From Tardiphaga alba (GTDB lineage Bacteria > Pseudomonadota > Alphaproteobacteria > Rhizobiales > Xanthobacteraceae), in NCBI RefSeq assembly GCF_018279705.1, contig NZ_CP036498.1, forward strand, positions 4,791,001 to 4,855,000: DNA of 64,000 bases, given 5' to 3'. Positions 19,594-28,762 of this stretch are shown one piece after another. The notes below the pieces were generated by a model that did no database searches, was not told where the DNA came from, and saw only the letters and a program-made list of their open reading frames with translations. Positions within the stretch are counted from its first letter, which is position 1. Every line of letters starts with the position of its first letter. The translations under genes were made by a program, and so were the position numbers.

Positions 19594-20459
19594 GTATGCG
19601 CCTTGCCGAACAGGCCGTGCGGGAACAGAAACACGATCAAGATCACCGACAGATAAAAGAAAAAATCGCCGAATTCCGGCGCCAGATATTTTCCGGTCGT
19701 ATCCGCCAGCCCCAACAGCAACGATGCCGACAATGCGCCAAGGATCGAACCGGCGCCGCCCACGGAGACCACCACGAGGAAGGTCACCATGTAGCGCAGC
19801 GCGTAGTAAGGCTCGATGGGTAGGATCTCCGCGCCGACCACGCCGCCGAACGCGCCGAGGCCAATCGCGAGCGCGAAGGTCGCGGCATAGATGATCTCGG
19901 TGCGGATGCCGAGCGCATCGGCCATGCCGCTGTGATCGACAGACGCGCGCAGCTTGATGCCGAATTCGGTCTTTTCGATCAATAGCCAGAGCGCCAATGC
20001 TACGACGATGCCGCAGGCAATGACGAAGATGCGGTGCGTCGGCAACATGCGGAAGCCGATATCGAGCGGGCCACTCAATGTTGCCGGCAACGGGATCGGC
20101 TTCAGCGACGGGCCGAAGATGAAATTGACGATGCCGATGATGAAGAAGGTGATGCCGATGGTCATCAGCACCTGCATCAGGGGATCGGCCTTGCGATAGA
20201 TGCGGCGATACAGCAGCAGCTCGAACGGGATCGAGGCTAGAATGGCGCCGACCACCGCGAGCAGGATGGCCACACTGTAATGCACGCCGAGATCGCGCAG
20301 CGCATAGGAGGCGAGATAGCCGCCGATCATGGCGAAGGCGCCATGGGCGAGATTCACCACGCGCATCAACCCCATCATGATGGACAGGCCGATGGAGATG
20401 ATGAACAGCACCATGCCATAGGCAACGGCGTCGGTCAGGATGCTGAAAACGGTGCGCAT
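19590..20459 (-). CDS. livH: LIV-type ABC transporter permease LivH
   Basis: A 289-aa permease with the LivH opening (YGMVLFIISIGLSIMMGLMRVVNLAHG) and the conserved GGAGSILGALSASLLLG loop before the last helices. The ATG at 20459 is chosen; the open frame to 20495 would run into the amidohydrolase gene that ends at 20468. It forms the heterodimeric channel with LivM. Confidence 0.9.
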   Translation of the reverse strand: MRTVFSILTDAVAYGMVLFIISIGLSIMMGLMRVVNLAHGAFAMIGGYLASYALRDLGVHYSVAILLAVVGAILASIPFELLLYRRIYRKADPLMQVLMTIGITFFIIGIVNFIFGPSLKPIPLPATLSGPLDIGFRMLPTHRIFVIACGIVVALALWLLIEKTEFGIKLRASVDHSGMADALGIRTEIIYAATFALAIGLGAFGGVVGAEILPIEPYYALRYMVTFLVVVSVGGAGSILGALSASLLLGLADTTGKYLAPEFGDFFFYLSVILIVFLFPHGLFGKAHT

Positions 20460-20467
20460 GCTTAATC

Positions 20468-22105
20468 CTATGCCGAATGGCGGGCCGAGCGCCATGTGCC
20501 CTGCTGCGGCATGGCGTCGTGGACGACGGCACCGCGCACCATGGTGAGCAGAACCTGGGTCGATTTCAGCCGGGCGACGTTCGTGGCGAAGGGGTCACGA
20601 TCGAGGACGATGAGGTCGGCAGCCATGCCGGGCATCAGCGTGCCGCGCCAGTCTTCCTGCTTCATGGCAATGGCGCTGCCCACCGTATAGCTGTGGATCA
20701 CGTCGCGCACGCTCACGGCCTCGTCAGCTCCGATCGCTGGGCCGCTGTCGGATGCGCGGCAAACGGCATCGCCGATGCCGTCCCATGGCGACCACGACCC
20801 GGTCGGCGCATCCGAACTCGCGATATAGGTCACACCCGCCTCAATCACCGAGCGGCCAGGATAGCAGCGATCGGAGCGCGGACCGAACGCCCCGGAGATC
20901 GAGCGGCGCATGCGGGTGAGAAAGCTTGGCTGGGTCACCACCAGCGCCCCTAGCGCCTTCATTCGCGCGAGACCGCCGTCAGGCGGGACGAAATAATGCT
21001 CGATGCGATGGCGCATATTTTCGCGGGGATGCGCGGCCTGCGCCTTCTCATAGGCTTCGATGATGCAGTCCGTCGCGCGGTCGCCGCAGCAATGCACAGC
21101 CACCTGCCAGCCCGATGCATGAGCCTCGCCAATCACGCGCTGCAGCTCGGCTTCGTCGCGCATGAAGAAGCCGCGGCTCGGTGTATCCGCATAGTCCTCG
21201 CTGACAGCGGCCGTGCGTGCGCCGACGATCCCGTCAGCGAAATATTTCAGGCTGATGGATTGCCAGTCGGCATCCGGCATCGGCTTCAAACCTCGCTCGG
21301 CTGCCTCATCGGGATCCAGCTGGTTGATGAAACCGAGGCGCATCGGCACAGCACCAGCCTTGCGCAACTCATTCCAGACAGCGAATTCGTCGTCGAATCC
21401 GACAGTGAAACCGACAGCGGCTTCGACGGCGGCCACCATCCCCATGCGTGTGCTGTCAATAATGGTCGCCCGCAAGGCGGCGATCAGCTCGTCGCGGTCC
21501 ATCGGCGGTGCCGCGCGAAAAATCAGCTCGGCCGCGCTTTCCTTGGCGCAGCCATCGAGCGCGCCATCCGCAGAGCGACCGAAGGTACCGCCTTCGGGAT
21601 CGGTGACATCATCATCGATGCCCAGCAGCGCCAGCGCCTTGCTGTTGACGACAGCAACATGGCCACAGAAACGGCGGATCAGCACAGGATGATCGGGAAT
21701 GACGGCATCGATCTCGGCGCTCGTGGGCAGCCGGAGTTCGGCGAGACCATTTTCATCAAGGCCAGCGCCGAGCACCCATTTGTCGGACGAGATGTCACCA
21801 GCGCGCTTCGCCAGCAGCGCCAGCACGGCAGAAACGCTCGCAGCATCGCGTGGCGTCACCGGCACCTGCAGGCGCGCATGGGCGATGGCAAAGAGATGGA
21901 TATGCGCGTCGGTGAGACCGGGAATAACCACGCCGCCTTTGAGGTCGATCGTCTCATCGGCTCCGGGTGCCGCATCAGCCGCACCAGCCCAGATCACCTT
22001 GCCATCGCTGACGACAATGCTGTCCGCAGGAGCTTCGTCCCAGGCGGAACGATAGATACGGCCATTGGTGAGCAGGATGGAAGACGAAGACACGACGCGG
22101 GTCAT
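20468..22105 (-). CDS. YtcJ-type metal-dependent amidohydrolase (amidohydrolase family 3)
   Basis: A 545-aa TIM-barrel hydrolase of the COG1574 group. The metal motif HxH is H68/H70 (TDAHIH). Downstream are HCCGDRA, RIEHYFV and the closing SSDAPTGSWSPW segment typical of YtcJ-like enzymes. They hydrolyse C-N bonds in amides, formamides or cyclic imides; the substrate cannot be predicted from motifs. No signal peptide, so cytosolic. It lies between the transporter permeases and the binding protein, so it probably acts on the imported compound or on an amide intermediate made by the neighbouring ligase. Confidence 0.82.
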   Translation of the reverse strand: MTRVVSSSSILLTNGRIYRSAWDEAPADSIVVSDGKVIWAGAADAAPGADETIDLKGGVVIPGLTDAHIHLFAIAHARLQVPVTPRDAASVSAVLALLAKRAGDISSDKWVLGAGLDENGLAELRLPTSAEIDAVIPDHPVLIRRFCGHVAVVNSKALALLGIDDDVTDPEGGTFGRSADGALDGCAKESAAELIFRAAPPMDRDELIAALRATIIDSTRMGMVAAVEAAVGFTVGFDDEFAVWNELRKAGAVPMRLGFINQLDPDEAAERGLKPMPDADWQSISLKYFADGIVGARTAAVSEDYADTPSRGFFMRDEAELQRVIGEAHASGWQVAVHCCGDRATDCIIEAYEKAQAAHPRENMRHRIEHYFVPPDGGLARMKALGALVVTQPSFLTRMRRSISGAFGPRSDRCYPGRSVIEAGVTYIASSDAPTGSWSPWDGIGDAVCRASDSGPAIGADEAVSVRDVIHSYTVGSAIAMKQEDWRGTLMPGMAADLIVLDRDPFATNVARLKSTQVLLTMVRGAVVHDAMPQQGTWRSARHSA

Positions 22106-22165
22106 CTACAATTGAGGTGAGAAAAATCCCGAGGCACGCGCTGCGCGCCTCGGGCCGACATGTTT

Positions 22166-23332
22166 TTACTGCTTGCTGAGCGCCCAATCGGGCTGATCGG
22201 CAAAGGTCTGGCTTTCCTTGTTGATCAGCTTGCCATCCACCTTTTCCACGCTACGAAGATAGACGTTCTGGCGAATGTGGCGGGTGGTCGGATCGATCGA
22301 CACCGGGCCGCGCGGCGACACCCACTTCATGTCCTTCACCGCGTCCACGGCCTTGGCTGGATCACGCTTGCCATCGGTGGCCTCGATCATCTTGTAAATC
22401 AGGCGCGCACCGTCATAAGCGGCGACCGAGGTCATGGTGACCTCATCGGTGCTGGCGCCACCCTTCTTGAGCTGGGCGAGGAATGCGGCATTCTCCTTGG
22501 AGTCATGCGACACCGCATAGTGATAGGTCGACAGGATGCCGATGCCGGCATCGCCGATATTCGGCAGGTCCGGTTCGGTGACCACATCGCCCGTGGACAT
22601 CAACTTGACGCCGCCGGCTTTCAAGCCATTGTCGATATAGGCCTTCACGAAGCCGAGGGTCGGCGGACCCGCAGGCAGGAAGGTGAAGATCATGTCGGCG
22701 CCGGAATCCTTGATGCGCTGCATGAGCGGGCTGAAGTCGGTGGTGGCGAGCGGAATGCGCACGGCTTCGACAACGGTGCCACCCTCGCCTTCGAACGTCT
22801 TCTTGAACGCCGCTTCGGCATCGATGCCCGGACCGTAATCGCTGACAGCGATCGCCACTTTCTTTGCGCCGTTCTTGAACGCGACCTTCGCGGCCGGCAC
22901 CGTGTTCTGCCACATGGTGAAGGAAGTGCGGACGATATAGGGGCTTTTCTCGACGATGGCCGAGGTCGCTGCGTTCATCACGATCAGCGGCGTCTTGGAT
23001 TCTTCCAGCAGTGGCGCAATCGCCATCGCGTTCGGCGTGAAATAGGCGCCGGCGAGATATTGCACCTTGTCCTTAACGAGCAGTTCCTGCGCCAGCGCCT
23101 TGGACTTCGCCGGGTTCGGGCTTTCCTCGTCCTTGTAGATGAATTCGACGGTGTGGTTGCCGACCTTGTTGCCATGCTCGGCGACCCAGGCATCGATGCC
23201 CATCTTGAAGTTCTTGCCGAACAACGAATACGGCCCCGACATGGTGCCGATGACGCCGACCTTGATGACATCGGCGGATGCCGCGCTCGTCATCAGGCCC
23301 GTGATGGCCAGTGCAAGTATCGACTGCTTCAT
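22166..23332 (-). CDS. LIV-type periplasmic substrate-binding protein
   Basis: A 388-aa binding protein of the HAAT family, with a signal peptide (LALAITGLMTSAASA) followed by DVIKVGVIGTMSGPYSLFGKNF, the conserved first strand and ligand loop. Family landmarks also include LAGAYFTPNAMAIAPLLEESKTP and VAAYDGARLIY. Starts at 23332 and 23341 are both possible; the longer frame to 23413 would disrupt the signal peptide. It supplies substrate to LivHMGF. The ligand is unknown, but relatives bind aromatic acids and amides as well as amino acids. Confidence 0.88.
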   Translation of the reverse strand: MKQSILALAITGLMTSAASADVIKVGVIGTMSGPYSLFGKNFKMGIDAWVAEHGNKVGNHTVEFIYKDEESPNPAKSKALAQELLVKDKVQYLAGAYFTPNAMAIAPLLEESKTPLIVMNAATSAIVEKSPYIVRTSFTMWQNTVPAAKVAFKNGAKKVAIAVSDYGPGIDAEAAFKKTFEGEGGTVVEAVRIPLATTDFSPLMQRIKDSGADMIFTFLPAGPPTLGFVKAYIDNGLKAGGVKLMSTGDVVTEPDLPNIGDAGIGILSTYHYAVSHDSKENAAFLAQLKKGGASTDEVTMTSVAAYDGARLIYKMIEATDGKRDPAKAVDAVKDMKWVSPRGPVSIDPTTRHIRQNVYLRSVEKVDGKLINKESQTFADQPDWALSKQ

Positions 23333-23447
23333 TCTTGTCATTCTGGTTGTCCCCCTGTGTGACCGAAACTTTGATGTCGCGGTTTCGTATTCAATAAACG
23401 TGCCGGTTATCACTGCAACGACGGCGGGTGCGCGTCATCGTCGCGAC

Positions 23448-24884
23448 TCAGAACATTTCGAAATATTCGCGCTGCTCCCAGTCGGAAACCTCCGCCTGGA
23501 AACGATCGATCTCAGCATTCTTGATGTGCGTATAATAGTCGACCATGGTCGCCCCCATTTTTTCGCGGAAGAACGGGTCCTCCTTCAGCGCGAAGGTCGC
23601 TTCACGCAGCGATTTCGGCAAAAGATCGACATTGGTCTCATAAGGCGTATCGGCGCTCGGGCCGGGATCGAGCTTGCGATCGACACCGTCGAGGCCTGAG
23701 AGAATCTGCGACGACATATAGAGATAGGGATTGGCCGCGGGCTCGCCGACGCGGTTCTCGATGCGTGTGGCGGAATCGTTCAGCCCGCCCAGCACGCGCA
23801 GCATGGCGCCGCGGTTGTCGCGGCCCCAGATCGCACGATCCGGTGCCAGCGAATAGGAGCGATAGCGCTTGTAGCCGTTGATGGTCGGCGTGGTGAACAC
23901 GGTCGCCGCGCGCGCATGCGCGAGCAGGCCTGCGAGATAGCCCTGCCCGAATGGCGACAGCGGCTGCGTGCCTTCGGTCGGCATGAATGCATTGGCACCG
24001 GTGGCGCGCGACACGATGGACTGATGCAAATGCCAGCCTGACGACACCACATTCGGAATCTTCGGTCGGCACATGAACGTCGCGTGATAGCCGTGACGAT
24101 GCGCGATCTGCTTCACGGCTGATCGAAACAACACCATGCTATCCGCCGGTGTCAGCCCCACCGTCGGCTGGAACGTGAATTCGCACTGGCTCGGGCCGTA
24201 TTCGACTTCGACCGAACGCAACGGCAGGTTCAGCGCCAGCACATCCCGCCGGATAATCTCCAGCACCGGCTCCATCTGATCGTAACGCTGCTCGGTGAGA
24301 TAATTGTAGCCGTGCGACAGCAGGCTGACCTCCGGCGGATTGCCGGGTTGGCCGGCATCTTCCGGCTTCATCCGCTCGTTCTCGACGCGGAAGATATGAA
24401 ACTCGACTTCAAGACCGGCAATGAAATCATAGCCGCGGGTTTCGAGATCCCCGAGCACCTTCTTGAACAGGTTTCGCGTGGCGAATGGCACCGGACGACC
24501 ATCGGCGAAATGCACGTCGCATAGGATCCAGCCCGTCTCCGGCGCCCAGGGCAGCACGCGGAAGGTGGTAGGATCAGGGATCATCAGCACATCTGCCGCG
24601 CCCTGCATCTCCGGGATGCCGAAACCGCCGCCGGCGGTGAACACCGGAAACACCGTCTTGTGCGACGTGTCCTTGGCGAACATGGTCGTGGTGATGGAGC
24701 AGCCGCTTTCGAGGCTACGCAGTGCCTCGCTTGCGATCAGCGTCTTGCCGCGCAGGATGCCGTGCTGATCGGGGAACGACAGCCGGATCACCTCCAGCTT
24801 CTGTTCCTCCACAATGGCGCGCAGCCGCTTCGCTGCAGCCTTCTGCTCCGCGGACCACAAACCGTGACGTTCAACGAAACTCAA
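23448..24884 (-). CDS. Glutamine-synthetase-like ligase (gamma-glutamyl-amine ligase type)
   Basis: A 478-aa member of the glutamine synthetase superfamily, cytosolic and ATP-dependent. The catalytic core is visible as GLEVEFHIF (metal-binding Glu), VEVEYGPSQCEFTF, SSGWHLHQS (the His of the n1 metal site), NGYKRYRSYSLAPDRAIWG and TRIENRVGEPAANPYLYMS. The adenylylation loop of classical GlnA-I is absent, and it sits with catabolic genes, so ligation of glutamate to an amine is more likely than nitrogen assimilation. The start is a TTG with GGAGAG 7-12 bp upstream. It follows the Rieske oxygenase gene by 65 bp. Confidence 0.82.
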   Translation of the reverse strand: MSFVERHGLWSAEQKAAAKRLRAIVEEQKLEVIRLSFPDQHGILRGKTLIASEALRSLESGCSITTTMFAKDTSHKTVFPVFTAGGGFGIPEMQGAADVLMIPDPTTFRVLPWAPETGWILCDVHFADGRPVPFATRNLFKKVLGDLETRGYDFIAGLEVEFHIFRVENERMKPEDAGQPGNPPEVSLLSHGYNYLTEQRYDQMEPVLEIIRRDVLALNLPLRSVEVEYGPSQCEFTFQPTVGLTPADSMVLFRSAVKQIAHRHGYHATFMCRPKIPNVVSSGWHLHQSIVSRATGANAFMPTEGTQPLSPFGQGYLAGLLAHARAATVFTTPTINGYKRYRSYSLAPDRAIWGRDNRGAMLRVLGGLNDSATRIENRVGEPAANPYLYMSSQILSGLDGVDRKLDPGPSADTPYETNVDLLPKSLREATFALKEDPFFREKMGATMVDYYTHIKNAEIDRFQAEVSDWEQREYFEMF

Positions 24885-24911
24885 CGTGACCTCTCCTACC
24901 CTGCAACGGCG

Positions 24912-24943
24912 CTCCTGCCCTCGCCCCGCAAGCGGGAGAGGTT
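24912..24943. repeat. Partial copy of a short palindromic intergenic repeat
   Basis: In the 65-bp gap between the oxygenase and ligase genes, the block CCCCGCAAGCGGGAGAGG matches one arm of the larger palindromic element at 40283-40387. The second arm is missing, so this looks like a solo half-element. Confidence 0.5.
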
Positions 24944-24949
24944 AGAAAC

Positions 24950-26317
24950 TTACTCTGCCGCCGGCAGATGAACGACGTTCGAACCCGGCTCGGTCTGATC
25001 AGCCGGCACCGGCGCCATCCATGGCGCGCCGCGGCGGCGGGCGACATCGACTTCCATCCAGTAGGTCTCCCAGCCCTTGCTCGGGCCGATGCCATCCATC
25101 GTGCCCGGACCCTGGATACTGCGCGCGCTGTCCGCATCGAGGAACAACATCGGCTTCTGGCCGCCGGCAACTTTCTCGATTTCAGCGCGAAGCAGCTTGC
25201 GATAGGCGATGATCGCCTTGTCGCTTTGTCCGAGATGCTCGCGGGTGCGATCCTGGATCGCGCCCATAGACTCCACCGCCCACTGGTCGTGGACATTGAT
25301 GTCGGCGCCCATACCCGTATAGGTCTCGTGCTTCTGCTCGTGCGGATCGAAACCGTAATCATTGCGCTTGTTCTTGCGCGAGGTGTAGTTCGGCAGCTCA
25401 TAGAGTTCGAGCCGCTGGTCGGTCATCTTCTTCTTGTCCACCGGCTTGGTGTAGCTGGTGAAGATCGCATACCAGTAGCAATTCTCGTCATCCACCGGCA
25501 CATGCCACTGGGTGATGGTCATTTCCGCGCTCATGGGAATGACGAAGCCGTGCGGGAAGAGCTGGTTGGTGACGCGCACATGGGTGCGCTCCTCATCGAG
25601 TTCGCGCAGCGCAATCAGGCGCAGGCCGTATTCGGTGGATTCCACATTGATGATCGGACGGTCATATTCGCGCAGGATCTTGGTCATCGGCACTTCGGTG
25701 CCGGCCGAGGCGCCGCGGAACTGCTTCCCATAGGATGCTTTCACATCCTCGTCCTCGAAGAAGCGATGCAGGAACGAGGCATGGGCGGGATCGATGCCGA
25801 CCTCCAGCGCCTGCAGCCAGTTGCATTCGAACAGCCCCTTGAAGGCGAAGGTGTATTGCTCCGGCGCAGCAAAACAGTCGATTTCCGGGAAGGCCGGCGG
25901 CTGGCCTTCGCCGAGATAGGTCCAGAGAATGCCGCCCTTCTCCACCACGGGATAAGCGCGCTGCTTGATGCCCTGACACAGGCGCGAATTCTTCGGCTCG
26001 GCCGGCGTCTCCAGACACTTGCCTTCGACGTCGAACAGCCAGCCATGGAAGGCACAGCGCACGCCGCCGCCTTCCAGGCGACCGAAAGCGAGATCGGCGC
26101 CACGATGCGGACAGTCGCGATCAAGCAAGCCATAGCGACCCTGCTCGTCGCGGAAGATGACAAAATCCTCGCCCAGGAGGCGCACCGGGCGGATCGGGCG
26201 CTCGCCTTCGAGCTCGGCAGTGAGCGCGGCCGGCTGCCAATACATGCGCATCAGTTTGCCTGCGGGCGCCTTGGGCCCAATGCGGGTGATCAGGTCGTTC
26301 TGCTCTTGGCTCATCAT
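24950..26317 (-). CDS. Rieske non-haem iron oxygenase, alpha subunit
   Basis: A 455-aa oxygenase of the phthalate 4,5-dioxygenase/vanillate demethylase type. The Rieske [2Fe-2S] ligands are C69 and H71 (DCPHRGADL) and C88 and H91 (CAFHGW). The catalytic iron site is H179/H184 in GIDPAHASFLH with bridging D176 upstream. There is no beta-subunit gene nearby, consistent with the alpha-only subgroup. It is first in the minus-strand catabolic operon and divergent from a ferredoxin reductase gene that likely supplies electrons. The reaction (ring hydroxylation, demethylation or C-N cleavage) is not determined by sequence. Confidence 0.88.
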   Translation of the reverse strand: MMSQEQNDLITRIGPKAPAGKLMRMYWQPAALTAELEGERPIRPVRLLGEDFVIFRDEQGRYGLLDRDCPHRGADLAFGRLEGGGVRCAFHGWLFDVEGKCLETPAEPKNSRLCQGIKQRAYPVVEKGGILWTYLGEGQPPAFPEIDCFAAPEQYTFAFKGLFECNWLQALEVGIDPAHASFLHRFFEDEDVKASYGKQFRGASAGTEVPMTKILREYDRPIINVESTEYGLRLIALRELDEERTHVRVTNQLFPHGFVIPMSAEMTITQWHVPVDDENCYWYAIFTSYTKPVDKKKMTDQRLELYELPNYTSRKNKRNDYGFDPHEQKHETYTGMGADINVHDQWAVESMGAIQDRTREHLGQSDKAIIAYRKLLRAEIEKVAGGQKPMLFLDADSARSIQGPGTMDGIGPSKGWETYWMEVDVARRRGAPWMAPVPADQTEPGSNVVHLPAAE

Positions 26318-26390
26318 GGCACTGGACCTTTCCTCAATTGGCTCGCTGACCGATGGATTCCACGATCGTGAGCAAAGTCAGCGTTTCGCG

Positions 26391-26420
26391 ACTTATGTTC
26401 GCGTATTGAACTTATGTACG
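26391..26420. promoter_or_regulatory. Direct repeats between the oxygenase and reductase genes
   Basis: Two copies of an 11-bp word, ACTTATGTTCG (26391-26401) and ACTTATGTACG (26410-26420), lie 19 bp apart start to start and 74 bp upstream of the oxygenase start. An inverted pair GTTC...GAAC (26398-26411) lies across them. Operators of the PcaR/PobR branch of IclR regulators are often arrays of short repeats, and such a regulator is encoded nearby, so this is a candidate operator. Confidence 0.5.
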
Positions 26421-26569
26421 AATTTTAGCGTTAGACTAATTCCAAGCAAGCGGAATTTTGCAGCATGAACTGCTGCGTTACTGAGCAACTGCAGCAATTT
26501 GCGCTCAACACATCACCTTGCGAGCAGCGAACAGTTGTTCAATATACGGACAAAGATCAGGAGCTGATG

Positions 26570-26623
26570 ATGTCGAAGATTTTGAAATTGCGAGCCGATC
26601 GGGCAGCGGGAGCGCGCGTATGA
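26570..26623 (+). other. Possible 17-codon leader ORF coupled to the reductase gene
   Basis: An AGGAG motif at 26559-26563 is followed by ATG at 26570 (also 26567) and a short frame encoding MSKILKLRADRAAGARV. Its stop overlaps the reductase start (ATGA at 26620-26623). The reductase also has its own GGGAG at 26608-26612. This may be a coupling leader peptide or may be chance; nothing in the peptide suggests a classical attenuator. Confidence 0.3.
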
Positions 26624-27843
26624 GCAAGGGTCTCGTCATTGTCGGCGCCTCTTATGCAGGCGTCCAGGCCGGCATCAGCGCACGCGAAAAAGGTTATCAG
26701 GAGCCGATCCGCATTGTCGCGGACGAAATTCACCTGCCCTATCAGCGCCCACCGCTATCCAAGGCATTCCTGCAGGGCGACTTCGCGCATAACAGTCTGT
26801 TCCTGCGCGGCGACGATTACTTCAAGGGCCAGGGCATCGAAATGGTGCTCGGCCATCGCGCCGTCGAACTCGATCGCGCGAAGAACCGCATCACACTCGA
26901 AGGCGGCGACAGCCTGCCTTTCGATTCCCTCGTCATCGCCACGGGTTCGCGCGCACGCCGCCTCACCATCCCCGGCGCCGAGCGCGATGGCATCGTCTAT
27001 CTCCGCACGCTCGACGACGCGCTGACGCTGAAGCCGCGTCTCGAAGCCGCAAGCGACGTCGTCATCGTCGGCGGCGGCTTCATCGGCCTCGAAGTCGCGT
27101 CCACCGCCGCCAAGACCGGCAAGAAGGTGACGTTGATCGAAGCGCAATCGCGTTTGCTGGAGCGCGCGGTGTCACCGCTGATCTCGCAATTCCTGCTCGA
27201 CATCCATCGCTCGCATGGTGTCGATATCCGTTTCAACGAAGCCGTTGTTGCGATCGAAGGCACCGGCGCCGTGCATGAGGTGATCACCTCCAGCGGCTTG
27301 CGCGTGCGCGCCGATCTCATCGTCGCCGGCATCGGCGGCATCGCCAATGACGAGCTCGCCGTGCAGGCCGGCATCGCCAGCGCCAATGGCATCGATGTCG
27401 ATGAGCATGGGCGAACTGATGCGCCGAACATCTATGCCGCCGGTGACGTCAGCAATCATCACAACAATTTCGCCGGCCGCCGCGTGCGCCTCGAAGCCGT
27501 GCAGAACGCAACGGACCAAGGCAAGGCTGCGGGCTCCATGATCGCCGGCAAGCCGGAAGCCTATGACGCCGTGCCGCGCTTCTGGTCCGATCAGTACGAT
27601 GCCAAGCTGCAGATCGTCGGCCTCTCCGCGCCCACCGATACGGCCGTGGTGCGCGGCGATATGACCGAAGGCAAGTTCTCCGTGTTTTACTATCGCGACG
27701 GCAGACTGACTGCGGTGGACAGCATCAACAAACCCGGCGACCAGATGATCGCACGCCGTCTGATCACCGCATCCCTGTCCCCGACACCGGAACAGGCCGC
27801 CGATCTTGCCTTCGACCTGAAGAAATTCGAAGCGGGCAAATAG
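26620..27843 (+). CDS. FAD-dependent ferredoxin reductase (rhodocoxin/BphA4 type)
   Basis: A 407-aa NAD(P)H:ferredoxin oxidoreductase. It has an FAD motif (VIVGASYAGVQAGISAR), the typical LPYQRPPLSKAFL stretch, an NAD(P) motif (VVIVGGGFIGLEVASTAAKTGKKV), and the FAD-contacting YAAGDV near the C-terminus. It belongs to the class that reduces Rieske-type or 2Fe-2S ferredoxins for dioxygenases and P450s. It diverges from the Rieske oxygenase, the obvious electron acceptor, but no ferredoxin gene lies in between or alongside. The ATG at 26620 is chosen because the dinucleotide motif must be near the N-terminus. Confidence 0.88.
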   Translation: MSKGLVIVGASYAGVQAGISAREKGYQEPIRIVADEIHLPYQRPPLSKAFLQGDFAHNSLFLRGDDYFKGQGIEMVLGHRAVELDRAKNRITLEGGDSLPFDSLVIATGSRARRLTIPGAERDGIVYLRTLDDALTLKPRLEAASDVVIVGGGFIGLEVASTAAKTGKKVTLIEAQSRLLERAVSPLISQFLLDIHRSHGVDIRFNEAVVAIEGTGAVHEVITSSGLRVRADLIVAGIGGIANDELAVQAGIASANGIDVDEHGRTDAPNIYAAGDVSNHHNNFAGRRVRLEAVQNATDQGKAAGSMIAGKPEAYDAVPRFWSDQYDAKLQIVGLSAPTDTAVVRGDMTEGKFSVFYYRDGRLTAVDSINKPGDQMIARRLITASLSPTPEQAADLAFDLKKFEAGK

Positions 27844-27854
27844 GCCGACACCGC

Positions 27855-28640
27855 ATGCCCAAGATCAAGCGCCCCGACGACGAACGCGGCAATACCGACT
27901 TCATCGAAAGCCTGGATCGCGGCCTGCGCGTGTTCGAAGTGTTTGGCGCACAGTCGCGCCCGAGGACGTTGAGCGACGTCGCCAAGGCCGCGGACCTGCC
28001 GCGCGCGACCGCGCGGCGCATCTTGTTCACGCTGGAACATCGCGGTTACGTGACCAGCGACGGCAAGCTGTTCGCGCTGACGCCGCAAGTGCTGGCGCTC
28101 GCTGGCTCCTATATGACGTCCAATCAGATCGTCACTATTTTGCAGCCGGTGCTGGATCAGATTTCGAGCGACGCGCAGGAGATTTCATCGCTTGCGGTGC
28201 TCCAAGGCAATGACGTGATCTTCGTTGCCCGCGCGAGCCCGGCACGCGTTTTTTCCGCCGGCATCGATCTCGGCTATCGCCTTCCCGCTTATTGTTCGTC
28301 GGTCGGCCGCGCCATGCTCGGCAAATATTCGAACGAGGACCTGACTCAGGCGCTCGATGCCATGACGCTGACGGCGATGACACCGTTTACGGTCACGGAC
28401 AGGGAATCGCTCAAGGCCGCCATCATCACCGATCGCGAGAAGGGCTATTCGCTGGTGGACCGCGAGGCCGAGCCGGGTTTCCGCTCGATCTCCGTGCCCG
28501 TCAGACGCTATGATGACACCATCGTCGCAGCGGTCAATATGGGCGCACATGTGGACCGGGTCTCGACCGGTGAGATGATCGACCGCTTTCTGCCGCTGCT
28601 ACGCGACGCCGCCGCCACGGTGAAGCCGCTGCTGCTCTAG
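27855..28640 (+). CDS. IclR-family regulator (PcaR/PobR branch)
   Basis: A 261-aa regulator with an N-terminal winged helix (about 18-80: FIESLDRGLRVFEVFG, TLSDVAKAADLPRATARRILFTLEHRGYV) and a C-terminal effector domain (RVFSAGIDLGYRLPAYCSSVGRAMLG, GYSLVDREAEPGFRSISVPV). The SLDRGLRVFE opening and the GYRLPAYCSSVGR loop are typical of PcaR/PobR/PcaU, regulators of aromatic acid catabolism. It follows the reductase gene by 11 bp, so it probably controls the divergent oxygenase/reductase promoters in response to an aromatic metabolite. Confidence 0.87.
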   Translation: MPKIKRPDDERGNTDFIESLDRGLRVFEVFGAQSRPRTLSDVAKAADLPRATARRILFTLEHRGYVTSDGKLFALTPQVLALAGSYMTSNQIVTILQPVLDQISSDAQEISSLAVLQGNDVIFVARASPARVFSAGIDLGYRLPAYCSSVGRAMLGKYSNEDLTQALDAMTLTAMTPFTVTDRESLKAAIITDREKGYSLVDREAEPGFRSISVPVRRYDDTIVAAVNMGAHVDRVSTGEMIDRFLPLLRDAAATVKPLLL

Positions 28641-28648
28641 ACTCCGCG

Positions 28649-28739
28649 CTCATCCTGAGGAGCCGCAAAGCGGCGTCTCGAAGGATGCGCCAAACAACTC
28701 ATGGTTCGAGACGGCGCTGCGCGCCTCCTCACCATGAGG
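28649..28739. repeat. Palindromic intergenic repeat (CTCATCCTGAGG type)
   Basis: An imperfect inverted repeat of about 90 bp fills the gap between the IclR and isomerase genes. The arms begin CTCATCCTGAGGAG and end CTCCTCACCATGAG, with matching inner blocks GTCTCGAA and TTCGAGAC. This family is common between genes in Bradyrhizobium relatives. It can form a long hairpin in the transcript. Confidence 0.7.
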
Positions 28740-28762
28740 GACACCGTGAAGGACCGACGCCC

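Noticed and set aside
24968..26371. A 467-codon plus-strand open frame opposite the Rieske oxygenase
   Set aside because: Antisense shadow of a gene with complete Rieske and iron-site motifs; no ribosome binding site and no recognisable domain.
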